64,000 nt of DNA from an uncultured Oscillospiraceae bacterium (GCA_947631845.1 CANRMY010000002.1:1-64000); one strand, 5' to 3'; positions 1-8,608 are shown, counted from the stretch's first letter. Numbers and translations are program-made. The notes: generated from the sequence alone by a model not told the origin.

Positions 1-1
1 G

Positions 2-241
2 TTCACCGCCCGCCCCTACCGCGCCTACCGGCGGCCCCGGCCCACGCCCCCTCCCCCGCCCCCACGCGGCGGCGGGTACAGGCCCCCGACCCGGCCGGCC
101 TCCCGCCCCTCGCGTCCCTCCCGTCCCAGCGGCGGCGGACACTCCGGCGGCGGCTTCGGAGGCCGCGGCGGCAGCTCCGGCGGCTTCGGAGGCCACTCCG
201 GCGGCGGTCGCTCCGGCGGCGGCTTCGGAGGAAGAAGATAA
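2..241 (+). CDS. C-terminal tail of a truncated protein, Gly/Arg/Pro-rich
   Basis: This frame is open from the window edge to a TAA at 239-241, so only the last 79 residues are visible. The first half is rich in Pro and Arg with a run of six prolines; the second half consists of irregular SGGG(F/H/R)GG units ending in FGGRR. Low-complexity Gly-Ser-Arg tails of this kind occur at the ends of secreted or membrane proteins such as TPM-domain proteins, but nothing visible fixes the family. A strong hairpin terminator follows 13 bases after the stop, which supports a genuine gene end on this strand. The start and function lie outside the window. Confidence 0.5.
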   Translation, partial: FTARPYRAYRRPRPTPPPPPPRGGGYRPPTRPASRPSRPSRPSGGGHSGGGFGGRGGSSGGFGGHSGGGRSGGGFGGRR

Positions 242-254
242 AAAACAAAAAGCG

Positions 255-285
255 AGAGGACAGGATTCTTCCTGTCCTCTTTTTA
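255..285 (+). terminator. Intrinsic terminator of the Gly/Arg-rich gene
   Basis: Perfect 11 bp inverted repeat (255-265 with 270-280), a TTCT loop, then a T run. It serves the rightward gene ending at 241 and lies just past the 3' end of the leftward phosphoesterase gene, so it may also stop that transcript. Confidence 0.85.
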
Positions 286-292
286 TGAGCAT

Positions 293-907
293 TTATGATT
301 CCTTCAGCTCCTCATCCGTGTCCAGGATAAAGTGGTCACAGCCGTTGATGACGGTGGTGGTGCGGTAGCGGCTGACCTGGGGGATGTTGACGCCGTAGCT
401 GCGGTGGATGTGGCCGTGTATGAAATACCGGGGCCTGTATTTTTCGATCAGCTCCTGAAAGCACTCAAAGCCCCGGTGGGACAGGGTGTCGAAGTCGTTG
501 AAGCCCCGGATGGGGGCATGGGCCACGATGATGTCCACGCCCCCGGCGCGGCGGAGCTTCCAGCGCAGCTTGTGGATGCGCTTTTCCATCTGGCGCTCGT
601 TGTACATGCTCCGGCCGGTCTTATTGTACCGGTAGGAGCCGCCCAGCCCCAGGATCCGCAGGCCGTTGACGGTGATGACGGTGTCCTCCAGGCACTCGCA
701 CCCCTCCGGGGGCTTGTCGATGAGGGAGTCGTCGTGGTTGCCCCGCACGTACAGCAGGGGGCAGTGGGCCATGGTCACCAGGAATTCCAGGTAGTTGCGG
801 CTCAGATCCCCGCAGGAGATGATGAGGTCGAACTCGTCCAGCTTTCCGGGGCGGTAATAGTCGTAGTATACCGGCGCGGGATCGTCGGATACGACAAGGA
901 TCTTCAT
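293..907 (-). CDS. Calcineurin-like metallophosphoesterase (204 aa)
   Basis: Predicted cytoplasmic metal-dependent phosphoesterase of the YfcE/MJ0936 type. Visible motifs in order: SDDP near residue 7, CGDL, RGNHDD, VAHAP and the metal-binding GHIHRS near the C-terminus. The first motif is unusual: the family normally has D-x-H, here D-D-P, so one metal-ligand histidine is missing or shifted. The start is the ATG at 905-907, because GGAGGGG lies just upstream inside the end of the BMP gene (stop 909-911); a longer reading frame upstream lacks such a site. The 1-nt spacing to the BMP-like gene indicates a two-gene operon. The substrate cannot be deduced. Confidence 0.85.
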   Translation of the reverse strand: MKILVVSDDPAPVYYDYYRPGKLDEFDLIISCGDLSRNYLEFLVTMAHCPLLYVRGNHDDSLIDKPPEGCECLEDTVITVNGLRILGLGGSYRYNKTGRSMYNERQMEKRIHKLRWKLRRAGGVDIIVAHAPIRGFNDFDTLSHRGFECFQELIEKYRPRYFIHGHIHRSYGVNIPQVSRYRTTTVINGCDHFILDTDEELKES

Positions 908-908
908 A

Positions 909-2855
909 TCACGCTTCCCCTCCGGCTTCCTTCTCGACCTTTTTGGCGCTCTCCACGCCCACGCTCTCCACGGTGGCCTTGCCGGTGGGGGACAGCTCCT
1001 CATAGACGGGGATGCGGCCGTCCACGTTGTCCACCAGGTAGTCCATGGCGGCGATCTCCTCCATCTCCAGGGGCTTGCCGGCCTCGCCCACGGTGGAGCC
1101 GCCCTGGATATGGATGGGGCCGATGAAGGGATCCACGATCCACCGGGAGATGCCGGCGCGCATGTAGCCGGCCAGACGCCGGGTGCTCTCGGGCACCTCG
1201 TCGGTGAGCATCACGTCCACCGCCCCGGCGGACATGCCCCAGTAGTAGTTGATGGCCTTGCTGGAGCTCTCGTATTCCGCCTGGAGGGTGCCGTTGAACA
1301 CCTGGCGCAGCAACCCCTCGTAGTAGACGCCCCAGTTCCAGATGGGGGCGGCGATGAGCTTTTTCGTGTCGCCGTTTATGTAGGAGAGGCCCAGCGCCTG
1401 GCCCGGCTCGTAGAGGCGGGCGTTGTCCATGGAGCTGATGAGGGTGATGCCGTTTTTCGTAAGCCGCGCCATGGCGGCGCTCCGTCCGCCCACGCTGGAC
1501 CACTCCAGCTGGACCCGGGCGCGGGGGTTGACCATGCGCGCGCCCAGGGCGAAGGCGTTGATGCCCGCGATCTGCCCGAAGATGGGGTAGTCGCACACGT
1601 AGCCGATCCGCCCGTTCTCCGCCAGCGCCCCGGCCACCGCGCCGATGATGAATTTGGCCTCGTACATCCGGGCGTAATAGGTGCGCACATAGCGGTGGGA
1701 CTTGTTGATGGAGCAGTTCATGATCAGCTTGTCGGGGTTCTCCACCGCCGCCCGCAGGGACGCGGGCAGGAGCACCGGGGAGGTGGTAAAGATCACATCG
1801 CACAGCTCCTTCACCGCCTGATTGATGGTCTCCTGGGGCCCCTCGTCCATGGCGTTGAAGTAGGAGACCGTCTCGATCCTGTCCCCGAAGCGCTTATCCA
1901 CATGCTGGCGGCCCTGCTCGTGGCCGTAGGTCCAGCCGGAGGTGACGGGGTCCTTGTCGTGGACAAAGCCCACCTTCAGACCCCGGACGGCGTTGGTGGT
2001 GATGATGACCTTGGATAAAAGGCCGCCCTTGGGCTCCATGGGGGCGGGCTTCAGCTCGATGGGCTCCTTCTCTTGCTGGAGCATCAGCTCCTCCCACAGC
2101 TTGGACACGGACTTTTTCAGCTCCGCCGGCCCCTGCTCGCTGAGATCCGCGAAGGAGTACACCTTCATGTACGCCAGAAGGGCATCGCCCACGGCGGCGG
2201 GGGGCATGGTCTTGCCGGCCCGGTCCTCAAAGGCCTCACGGAAATAGTGGTAGACCGTGGAGAATTTGCGCCGCTCCTCCTCCGTCCAGTACTCCTCCGG
2301 GTCGCGGCCCAGGAGCTTCAGGAGCGCCTTGTAGCTGCCCTTTTTGGAGAACTCCAGGAAGTTCACCTTGGTGAACTTATAAAAGTCCAGATATTCGTAG
2401 TAGATATCCGTCTCGATGCCCGTGCCGCGCTCGGGGAGCACCCGGGTCACCTCGGCCTGGATACTCACCGCGCCGAAGAATTTGAGGACGCTGACCCGCT
2501 TGTTGCCCTCCTGGACGTAGTAGCGGTTCATATATTCGTAGACCTTGATGGGATCCCGGATGCCGTCGCGCAGGTGGCTCTCGCACAGGGCGATCCACTT
2601 GCTGGCAAACTCGGTGGTCTCGGACAGCACCGGCATGAAATTCCTGGCGAAGCTGTTGGTGCGGCCCCGGGTCTTGGTGCCCACGATGAACTCCACGGGA
2701 ATGGACTGGGTGCCCAGCTTCATCCCCAGGTTCACCCGCTCGTCGGCCACAAAATCGTCCAGCACCGGCAGGACGGGGCTGATGCCCTTGGACACGCAGG
2801 CGCGGTATTCCTTCTGGCCCAGCTTCAAGGCCTCTCTGTAATACTGATCAGACAT
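909..2855 (-). CDS. BMP-family (PnrA-like) ligand-binding protein with ParB-like N-terminal half (648 aa)
   Basis: The C-terminal ~330 residues resemble Bmp/PnrA basic-membrane-protein domains that bind nucleosides in ABC importers: motifs VGFVHDKDP, SGWTYGHEQGR, IFTTSP, IGAVAGALAENGRIGYV and MLTDEV. The protein has no signal peptide or lipobox, so unlike PnrA it should be cytoplasmic. The N-terminal ~300 residues include RDPIKVYEYMNRYYVQEGNK followed by RVSVLKFFGA, which looks like a ParB/sulfiredoxin-type domain (family pattern DPI-x-V-..-GNKRV). The start is the ATG at 2853-2855, preceded by AAAAGGAG. It overlaps no neighbour upstream and is followed by the phosphoesterase. Function is unknown; a nucleoside-sensing or regulatory role is inference only. 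Confidence 0.8.
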   Translation of the reverse strand: MSDQYYREALKLGQKEYRACVSKGISPVLPVLDDFVADERVNLGMKLGTQSIPVEFIVGTKTRGRTNSFARNFMPVLSETTEFASKWIALCESHLRDGIRDPIKVYEYMNRYYVQEGNKRVSVLKFFGAVSIQAEVTRVLPERGTGIETDIYYEYLDFYKFTKVNFLEFSKKGSYKALLKLLGRDPEEYWTEEERRKFSTVYHYFREAFEDRAGKTMPPAAVGDALLAYMKVYSFADLSEQGPAELKKSVSKLWEELMLQQEKEPIELKPAPMEPKGGLLSKVIITTNAVRGLKVGFVHDKDPVTSGWTYGHEQGRQHVDKRFGDRIETVSYFNAMDEGPQETINQAVKELCDVIFTTSPVLLPASLRAAVENPDKLIMNCSINKSHRYVRTYYARMYEAKFIIGAVAGALAENGRIGYVCDYPIFGQIAGINAFALGARMVNPRARVQLEWSSVGGRSAAMARLTKNGITLISSMDNARLYEPGQALGLSYINGDTKKLIAAPIWNWGVYYEGLLRQVFNGTLQAEYESSSKAINYYWGMSAGAVDVMLTDEVPESTRRLAGYMRAGISRWIVDPFIGPIHIQGGSTVGEAGKPLEMEEIAAMDYLVDNVDGRIPVYEELSPTGKATVESVGVESAKKVEKEAGGEA

Positions 2856-2886
2856 AGGAAAACTCCTTTTCGCAGTTGTCAGCGCC

Positions 2887-2915
2887 ATTTTATCACGGAA
2901 GAGGACGCGGCGCAA
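2887..2915 (-). promoter_or_regulatory. Predicted promoter of the BMP-like/phosphoesterase operon
   Basis: Minus-strand TTGCGC (2910-2915), 17 bp, TAAAAT (2887-2892), about 30 bases before the start codon at 2855. The same hexamer pair with the same spacing precedes the glycosyltransferase gene at 42812-42840. Confidence 0.6.
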
Positions 2916-2922
2916 GAGAAGA

Positions 2923-2957
2923 TTGTCGAAAAAGCCCTGACGGGCTTTTTTCGACAA
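2923..2957 (-). terminator. Terminator after glpK with TTGTCGAAAAAGCCC stem
   Basis: Inverted repeat 2923-2937 with 2942-2957 (one extra T), loop TGAC. It lies 32 bases past the glpK stop. The same lower stem (GTCGAAAAAGC) recurs at 14816-14847 and 63289-63332 and may act in both directions. Confidence 0.85.
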
Positions 2958-2988
2958 GGGGAAATGTTCGAATTTAAGAATTTACAGG

Positions 2989-4473
2989 TTATTTTGCCCA
3001 GCCCCTGGCCCGGCCCACGGCCTTTTGCCAGTCGCTCATCAGCCTTTGACGGGACTCCGCCGTCATGGCGGGCGTAAACTCCGCGTCCACGCGCCAGAGG
3101 GAGCGCAGCTCGTCGGTGCTTTGCCAGATGCCCACGGCCAGGCCTGCCAGGTACGCCGCGCCCAGGGCCGTGGTCTCCCGGATCACCGGGCGGCGGACGG
3201 GCTTGCCGATGATGTCCGCCTGGAACTGCATGAGAAATTTATCCCGGCTGGCGCCGCCGTCGGCCCGCAGGGAGTCCATTTGAATGCCCGTGTCCGCCTC
3301 CATGGCCGCCACCAGCTCCGCCACCTGATAGGCGATGGACTCCTGGGCGGCCCGGACGATGTGCTCGCGGGTGGTGGCGCGGGTGAGGCCCACAATGGCG
3401 CCCCGGGCGTACATGTCCCAGTGGGGCGCGCCCAGGCCCGTGAAGGCGGGCACCAGATAGACGCCGCCGTTGTCCGGGACGGAGAGGGCCAGCGTCTCGG
3501 CCTCCCGCGCCTCGGTGAGGACCCGCAGCTCGTCCCGCAGCCACTGGATGACGGCCCCGCCCACGAAGACGCTACCCTCCAGGGCGTAGGTGACGCGCCC
3601 CGGCAGGCCGGCGGCCACGGTGGTGACAAGGCCGTTTTGGCTCTCACAGGGCTTTTCGCCGGTGTTCATCAACAGGAAGCATCCGGTGCCGTAGGTGTTC
3701 TTGGCCTCGCCGGCCTCGAAGCACCCCTGGCCGAACAGGGCCGCCTGCTGGTCGCCGGCGATGCCGGTCACCGGGATCTTCACCCCGCCGATCTGGGTGT
3801 ACCCGTAGATCTCGCTGCTGGAGCGCACCTCCGGCAGGACGGACGGGGGGATGTCCAGCGCCTTCAGAAGCGTCTCGTCCCAGCGCAGGGCGTGGATATC
3901 AAAGAGCATGGTGCGGCTGGCGTTGGTCACGTCCGTGGCGTGTACCGCGCCGCCGGTAAGCTTCCACAGCAACCAGGTGTCCACGGTGCCGAAGAGCACC
4001 TCCCCCCGCCGGGCCTTCTCCCGGACCCCGGGGACGTTGTCCAGGATCCACTTGATCTTGGTGCCGGAAAAATAGGCGTCGGGCACAAGGCCCGTGACGG
4101 CCCGGATATGCTCCCCCAGGCCGTCGGCCACCAGCTTTTCCACGATGTCCGCCGTGCGGCGGCACTGCCAGACGATGGCGTTGCAGACGGGCTTTCCGGT
4201 GTCCTTCTCCCACAGCACCGTGGTCTCCCGCTGGTTGGTGATACCGATGGCGGCGATCTCCTCCGGGGAGACGCGGGACTCGGCGATGACCGCCTCCATC
4301 ACCGCCCGCTGGGATTCCCAGATCTCCTCCGGGTCGTGCTCCACCCAGCCGTTTTGAGGGAAATATTGGGTAAACTCCCGCTGGGAGACGCCCACGATGT
4401 TCTGCTCCAGATCGAACAGAATGGCCCGGGAGCTTGTGGTGCCCTGATCCAGGGCCAGAAGATACTTTTTCAT
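2989..4473 (-). CDS. glpK: Glycerol kinase (494 aa)
   Basis: Phosphorylates glycerol to sn-glycerol 3-phosphate with ATP in the cytoplasm. FGGY-kinase features are clear: N-terminal [16 protein letters not shown] phosphate-binding segment, [19 protein letters not shown], catalytic-domain [16 protein letters not shown], the [15 protein letters not shown] segment, and C-terminal [19 protein letters not shown]. Length matches the family (about 500). The start is the ATG at 4471-4473; 14 further in-frame residues upstream lack a good ribosome site. A consensus promoter precedes it and a hairpin follows, so it is probably monocistronic; no glpF or glpD neighbour is present. Confidence 0.97.
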   Translation of the reverse strand: MKKYLLALDQGTTSSRAILFDLEQNIVGVSQREFTQYFPQNGWVEHDPEEIWESQRAVMEAVIAESRVSPEEIAAIGITNQRETTVLWEKDTGKPVCNAIVWQCRRTADIVEKLVADGLGEHIRAVTGLVPDAYFSGTKIKWILDNVPGVREKARRGEVLFGTVDTWLLWKLTGGAVHATDVTNASRTMLFDIHALRWDETLLKALDIPPSVLPEVRSSSEIYGYTQIGGVKIPVTGIAGDQQAALFGQGCFEAGEAKNTYGTGCFLLMNTGEKPCESQNGLVTTVAAGLPGRVTYALEGSVFVGGAVIQWLRDELRVLTEAREAETLALSVPDNGGVYLVPAFTGLGAPHWDMYARGAIVGLTRATTREHIVRAAQESIAYQVAELVAAMEADTGIQMDSLRADGGASRDKFLMQFQADIIGKPVRRPVIRETTALGAAYLAGLAVGIWQSTDELRSLWRVDAEFTPAMTAESRQRLMSDWQKAVGRARGWAK

Positions 4474-4505
4474 GCCGGATGCCCCTTTCTCCATTTTATA
4501 AGTGT

Positions 4506-4534
4506 ATTGTAGCATACGGCCATGAAAATGTCAA
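4506..4534 (-). promoter_or_regulatory. Predicted sigma-A promoter of glpK
   Basis: Minus strand TTGACA (4529-4534), 17 bp, TACAAT (4506-4511). Transcription would start about 25 bases upstream of the glpK start codon. Confidence 0.75.
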
Positions 4535-4547
4535 AAAAACGGTCAAA

Positions 4548-4583
4548 AAACCAGCACCGCCCGATTTGGACGGCGCTGGTTTC
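4548..4583 (-). terminator. Terminator of the citrate synthase gene
   Basis: Stem AAACCAGC-x-CCG pairs with CGG-x-GCTGGTTT around an AT-rich loop, followed on the minus strand by a run of T. It sits between the citrate synthase stop (4592) and the glpK promoter. Confidence 0.75.
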
Positions 4584-4591
4584 ACATATTT

Positions 4592-5953
4592 TCACTGCCG
4601 CTCCCCGATGGGGATATATTTCTGCCGGGTGGCGGCGGAGCGGTAGGCGGGGCGCATGATCCGGCCGGAGGTGATCAGCTCCTCCAATCGGTGAGCGCAC
4701 CAGCCGGAGATACGGGAGACGGCGAAGAGGGGCGTGTACAGGTCCTCCGGGATGCCCAGCATCTTATAGACGATGCCGGAGTAGAGATCCACGTTGGCGG
4801 GGATGGGCATGGACTTGCCCTTGCGGGCCATGAGCTTGGAGACGCCCAGGCGCTCCACCCGCTCGGCGATGAGGAACTCGTCGCTGTACCCCTTGGCCTC
4901 CGCCATCTCGGCGATCAGCGCCTTGATGGTTACGGCGCGGGGGTCGGAGATGGTGTAGACGGCGTGGCCCAGGCCGTAGAGCTTGCCGGAGCGGTCGTTT
5001 GCCTCACCGTCCAGGATCTTGTCCAGATACGCGCCCACCTCGCCGTCGTCCCTGGGATCCCTGACGTGCTCCAAAATATCCGCCACCATGTGCATGACGG
5101 CCTCGTTGGCGCCGCCGTGGAGGGGCCCCTTCAGGGAGTTGATGGCGGCGGCGATAGCGCCGTAGGTGTCGGCCCCGGTGGAGGTAACGGCCCGGCAAAC
5201 GAAGGTGGAGTTGTTGCCGCCGGAGTGCTCGGCGTGGAGCATCATCAGGCAGTCTAAAAGCTTGGCCTCCTTGTCCGTGTAGCTCTTGTCCCGCCGGGCC
5301 AGCCGCAGAAAGTTCTCGGCCAGGGTCAGGTCGGATTTGGGGTTGTGGATGTAGAGGGACGCCCCGTCATAGTAGTGGCGCTTCATGGCGTAGGTGTGGG
5401 CCACGATGGTGGGCATCCGGGCGATGAGTTCGATGGACTGCCGGAGGACGTTCACCACGGAGGTGTCGTCCGGGTTGTCGTCGTAGGCGTACAGGCTCAC
5501 CACCGCCCGGGAGATGGCGTTCATGATGTTGGGGCTGGGCCGCTTCATCAGCTCGTTCTCAAAAAAGCCGTCGGGCAGGGCCTTGGCCGCGGAGAGGATC
5601 TCCACGAACCGCTCCTGCTGGGCCAGGGTGGGCAGGGAGCCGCACAGCAGCAGATAGGCCACCTCCTCATAGCCGAAGGTGTCCGCCCGCCGGTGGGCGT
5701 TGACGATGTCCTCCACGTCGTAGCCCCGGTAGAAAAGCTTGCCCTCGTGGGGGACGCGCTGGCCGTCCTCGATGTAGTAGCCCCGGACGGAGCCGATTTT
5801 GGAGACGCCGGCGATGACGCCGGAGCCGTCGGCGTTCCGGAGCCCCCGCTTAACGTTTTCGTCATAGGCTGAGCCGGGGATGCTGTAAAAATCCATGAGC
5901 TTGCCGGTCAGCAGGTCCGCGTATTCACGCGAGGCTGTCAAATTTGAATCCAA
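4592..5953 (-). CDS. gltA: Citrate synthase (about 453 aa)
   Basis: Condenses acetyl-CoA and oxaloacetate to citrate, the entry step of the oxidative TCA branch. Catalytic signatures: GPLHGGANEAV (His), GLGHAVYTISDPRA (His) and PANVDLYSG (Asp). The N-terminus has the KGLxGV-like segment GSGVIAGVSKIGSVRGYY and FYRGYDVEDI. The start is uncertain. An ATG at 5969-5971 lacks a ribosome site, whereas AGAAGGAG at 5959-5966 lies 5 nt before an in-frame TTG at 5951-5953, so the TTG start is preferred. The next genes, divergent across a 270 bp region, are the aconitase-type hydratase and isocitrate dehydrogenase, completing a path to 2-oxoglutarate and hence glutamate. Confidence 0.95.
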   Translation of the reverse strand: MDSNLTASREYADLLTGKLMDFYSIPGSAYDENVKRGLRNADGSGVIAGVSKIGSVRGYYIEDGQRVPHEGKLFYRGYDVEDIVNAHRRADTFGYEEVAYLLLCGSLPTLAQQERFVEILSAAKALPDGFFENELMKRPSPNIMNAISRAVVSLYAYDDNPDDTSVVNVLRQSIELIARMPTIVAHTYAMKRHYYDGASLYIHNPKSDLTLAENFLRLARRDKSYTDKEAKLLDCLMMLHAEHSGGNNSTFVCRAVTSTGADTYGAIAAAINSLKGPLHGGANEAVMHMVADILEHVRDPRDDGEVGAYLDKILDGEANDRSGKLYGLGHAVYTISDPRAVTIKALIAEMAEAKGYSDEFLIAERVERLGVSKLMARKGKSMPIPANVDLYSGIVYKMLGIPEDLYTPLFAVSRISGWCAHRLEELITSGRIMRPAYRSAATRQKYIPIGERQ

Positions 5954-5958
5954 AACGA

Positions 5959-5966
5959 CTCCTTCT
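5959..5966 (-). promoter_or_regulatory. Ribosome-binding site favouring a TTG start for citrate synthase
   Basis: Minus-strand AGAAGGAG placed 5 nt before TTG (5951-5953). The upstream in-frame ATG at 5971 has no purine-rich site in front of it. Confidence 0.6.
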
Positions 5967-6016
5967 TTCATTTTTCGAAGGTAACGACCGGGGAACATCC
6001 CCCGGATACAGGATTT

Positions 6017-6045
6017 ATTATAATCCCCTCCGGCGAAAATTGCAA
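6017..6045 (-). promoter_or_regulatory. Predicted promoter of citrate synthase
   Basis: Minus strand TTGCAA (6040-6045), 17 bp, perfect TATAAT (6017-6022). The start site would be near 6010, about 57 bases before the TTG codon. It diverges from the hydratase promoter at 6130-6158. Confidence 0.75.
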
Positions 6046-6129
6046 GTTTTAACTACAGAAATTCATCTTTGACCAAAAGCGGGGAGAGAATCGGCGGGAA
6101 CTTTTATGCAAACAACCAAAGCGGAGGTA

Positions 6130-6158
6130 TTGAAACGACGGCGAAAAACTGGTATACT
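6130..6158 (+). promoter_or_regulatory. Predicted sigma-A promoter of the hydratase-icd operon
   Basis: TTGAAA (6130-6135), 17 bp, TATACT (6153-6158). The transcript would start near 6165 and carry a ~100 nt leader with two hairpins. Confidence 0.75.
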
Positions 6159-6170
6159 TTAGAGTGTTGA

Positions 6171-6212
6171 AAAAGCCCAAAGGGCTTTTCCGGCGCGTAT
6201 GCCGCCGGAAAA
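6171..6212 (+). promoter_or_regulatory. Two overlapping hairpins in the hydratase leader RNA
   Basis: Hairpin 1 pairs AAAAGCCC (6171-6178) with GGGCTTTT (6182-6189). Hairpin 2 pairs TTTTCCGGCG (6186-6195) with CGCCGGAAAA (6203-6212). They share bases 6186-6189, so their full stems exclude each other. Hairpin 1 starts only about 6 nt after the predicted start site and is followed by just four T, making it a weak terminator. A switch-like role is inference; a dispersed palindrome is the alternative. Confidence 0.5.
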
Positions 6213-6264
6213 AATATCGAATCGGAGTTTTTTGTAAGCTGAAATACTATTATGAGGTGATGAG

Positions 6265-8502
6265 ATGGTCACATTACACGACAAGGGAACCTTTTATCTG
6301 GGCGGCAGGCCCGTCTTTGAAGCTCCCGGCCGGGACGCGGAGGAGGGGCGGAAAAAGACCGTGGCCTACTCCATCCTGTCCGCCCACGACAGGGGGACCG
6401 GCGGGAGGGATCTGCGCGTCTCCTTCGACAGCCTCATCTCCCACGACATCACCTATGTGGGCATCATCCAGACGGCCAAGGCCAGCGGCCTTCAGCGCTT
6501 CCCGGTGCCCTACGTCATGACCAACTGCCACAACAGCCTGTGCGCCGTGGGCGGCACCATCAACGCCGACGACCACGCCTTCGGCCTGTCGGCGGCCCGG
6601 AAGTACGGCGGCATCTTCGTGCCGCCCTCCTTCGCCGTGATCCACCAGTACGCCCGGGAGGAGCTGGCCGGGTGCGGCCGGATGATTCTGGGCTCTGACA
6701 GCCACACCCGCTACGGCGCTCTGGGCACCATGGGCGTGGGCGAGGGCGGCCCGGAGATCGTCAAGCAGCTGTTGGGGGCCACCTACGACGTGGCCTACCC
6801 CCGGACGGTGCTGGTCTACCTCACCGGCGCGCCCCGGCGGGGCGTGGGCCCCCAGGACGTGGCCATCGCCCTGTGCGGCGCCACCTACAAGAACCATTTC
6901 GTCCTGAACTCCGTCCTGGAGTTCGCCGGCCCCGGCATCAAAAACCTGCCCATGGATTTTCGCATCGGCATCGACGTGATGACCACCGAGACCGCCTGCC
7001 TGAGCTCCATCTGGCAGACGGATGAGCAGGTGGAGGAATATTACCGGATCCACGGCCGGCCGGAGGCGTATCAGAAGCTGGAGCCCGGCGAGGGCGCGTA
7101 TTACGACGCCTGTGTGGAGATCGACCTGTCCACGGTGGAGCCCATGATCGCCCTGCCCTTCCACCCCAGTGAGGCGTACACCATCCGGGAGCTGAAGGCG
7201 AACCTCACCGATATCCTCCGTCAAACGGAGAAGTCGGCGGAGGAGAAATTCAAGGGCAAGGTGAAGCTGGATCTTCTGAGCAAGGTGCGGGGTGGACAGC
7301 TTCAGGTGGATCAGGGCGTTATCGCCGGCTGCTCCGGCGGCATGTACGACAACATCGCCGAGGCGGCGGCCATCCTGTCCTCCGGCGGCATCGGCGCGGG
7401 GTATTTCGGCCTGACGGTATACCCGCCCAGCCTCCCCGTGGCCCTGGAGCTGATGAATAACGGCGTGACCCAGGCGCTCACCGCCATGGGTGCCGTCTTC
7501 AAGCCCTGCTTCTGCGGTCCCTGCTTCGGCGCGGGGGATGTGCCGGCCAACGGAGGCCTCTCCATCCGCCACTGCACCCGCAACTTCCCCAACCGGGAGG
7601 GCTCCAAGCCGGCGGAGGGGCAGCTGTCCTGCGTGGCCCTGATGGACGCCCGGTCCATCGCCGCCACCGCCCGCAACGGCGGCGTCCTCACCGGCGCGGA
7701 CGAGATCGACTACACGCCCCCCGCAAGCGTGGAGCGGAAATATGACCGGAGCGCCTACGATAAGCGCGTCTACAACGGCTTTGGCGATCCCCATCCGGAG
7801 GAGGCGCTGCGGCTGGGCCCCAACATCACCGAGTGGCCCGCCATCCCGGCGCTGAAGGAGAACATCGTCCTGGAGCTGGCCAGCGTCCTCCGGGATCCGG
7901 TGACCACCACCGACGAGCTGATCCCCTCCGGCGACACCTCCAGCTACCGGTCAAACCCCCTGAAGCTGGCCACCTTCGCCCTCTCCCGCCGGGATCCGGC
8001 CTATGTGGGCCGGGCCAACGCCATCCGGGAGCGGGGGAGCAAGGCCCCCGACGGGGCGCTTTTAGCCGCCTATGAGAAGCTGGGCGTCACGGACGTGGAA
8101 AACACCGCCCTGGCCTCCGCCATTTTCGCCAACCGCCCCGGCGACGGCTCCGCCCGGGAGCAGGCGGCCTCCTGCCAGCGGGTGCTGGGCGGCGGGGCCA
8201 ACATCTGCTACGAGTACGCCACCAAGCGCTACCGCTCCAACTGCATCAACTGGGGGATGCTGCCCTTCAACATCGACGAGGGCGTCCCCTTCCCCTTCGA
8301 GCCGGGGGATCTTCTCTATGTCCCCGGCGTCCGCAAGGCGGTCGAGTCCGGGGCGCGGGAGGTGCCCGCCAGGGTGCTGTCCGGCGATCAGGTGACGGAG
8401 ATCACCCTCAAGCTCCCGGAGCTGACGCAGAAGGAACGTGAAATCATCCTGGAGGGCTGCCTGATGAACTGGTATGCGTCGTCGTCGCGGAAGTCGCGAT
8501 AG
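6265..8502 (+). CDS. Aconitase-family hydratase, YbhJ-like (745 aa)
   Basis: Fe-S hydro-lyase probably serving as aconitase (citrate to isocitrate), since it lies between citrate synthase and isocitrate dehydrogenase. Seen: TNCHNSLCAVGGTINADDH near residue 90, GSDSHTRYGALGTMGVGEGG, the cluster-binding CFCGPCFGAGD and the C-terminal swivel-like domain with substrate-contact segments CYEYATKRYRSNCINWGMLP and FEPGDLLYVPG. Its length fits the ~750-residue aconitase-like group typified by E. coli YbhJ rather than the ~890-residue AcnA. The start is the ATG at 6265 preceded by GAGGTGATG. It is followed after 106 bp by icd on the same strand. Substrate assignment rests on context. Confidence 0.88.
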   Translation: MVTLHDKGTFYLGGRPVFEAPGRDAEEGRKKTVAYSILSAHDRGTGGRDLRVSFDSLISHDITYVGIIQTAKASGLQRFPVPYVMTNCHNSLCAVGGTINADDHAFGLSAARKYGGIFVPPSFAVIHQYAREELAGCGRMILGSDSHTRYGALGTMGVGEGGPEIVKQLLGATYDVAYPRTVLVYLTGAPRRGVGPQDVAIALCGATYKNHFVLNSVLEFAGPGIKNLPMDFRIGIDVMTTETACLSSIWQTDEQVEEYYRIHGRPEAYQKLEPGEGAYYDACVEIDLSTVEPMIALPFHPSEAYTIRELKANLTDILRQTEKSAEEKFKGKVKLDLLSKVRGGQLQVDQGVIAGCSGGMYDNIAEAAAILSSGGIGAGYFGLTVYPPSLPVALELMNNGVTQALTAMGAVFKPCFCGPCFGAGDVPANGGLSIRHCTRNFPNREGSKPAEGQLSCVALMDARSIAATARNGGVLTGADEIDYTPPASVERKYDRSAYDKRVYNGFGDPHPEEALRLGPNITEWPAIPALKENIVLELASVLRDPVTTTDELIPSGDTSSYRSNPLKLATFALSRRDPAYVGRANAIRERGSKAPDGALLAAYEKLGVTDVENTALASAIFANRPGDGSAREQAASCQRVLGGGANICYEYATKRYRSNCINWGMLPFNIDEGVPFPFEPGDLLYVPGVRKAVESGAREVPARVLSGDQVTEITLKLPELTQKEREIILEGCLMNWYASSSRKSR

Positions 8503-8506
8503 CTCC

Positions 8507-8584
8507 CCGCGCCGCGAACGGCGCGGCTCACTCGTCGGCTTCGCTTCTCCTCTCCCCACGCGATCACGATCGCGCGGGGGCCCC
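8507..8584. repeat. Hairpin-rich intergenic repeat, copy 1 (hydratase-icd spacer)
   Basis: The spacer holds a perfect stem CCGCGCCG/CGGCGCGG (8507-8514 with 8519-8526). It is followed by a 56 bp segment (8529-8584) ending in a CCCCACGCG/CGCGCGGGG stem. A 56 bp relative lies at 38333-38388, sharing the CACTCG start, the TTCGCT-CTCCT block and the CCCCACGCG..CGCGCGGGGGCCCC end. No coding signal. Confidence 0.65.
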
Positions 8585-8608
8585 AAAAAATGACCGAGGT
8601 GAACGGAT

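Noticed and set aside
332..2018. Long plus-strand open frames opposite the phosphoesterase and BMP-like genes
   Set aside because: They mirror the codon pattern of the minus-strand genes, lack ribosome sites and encode Val/Gly/His-rich low-complexity sequence; high GC keeps stop codons rare in antisense frames.
6274..7794. 506-codon minus-strand frame opposite the hydratase
   Set aside because: Antisense shadow of a clear aconitase-family protein; no known motifs.
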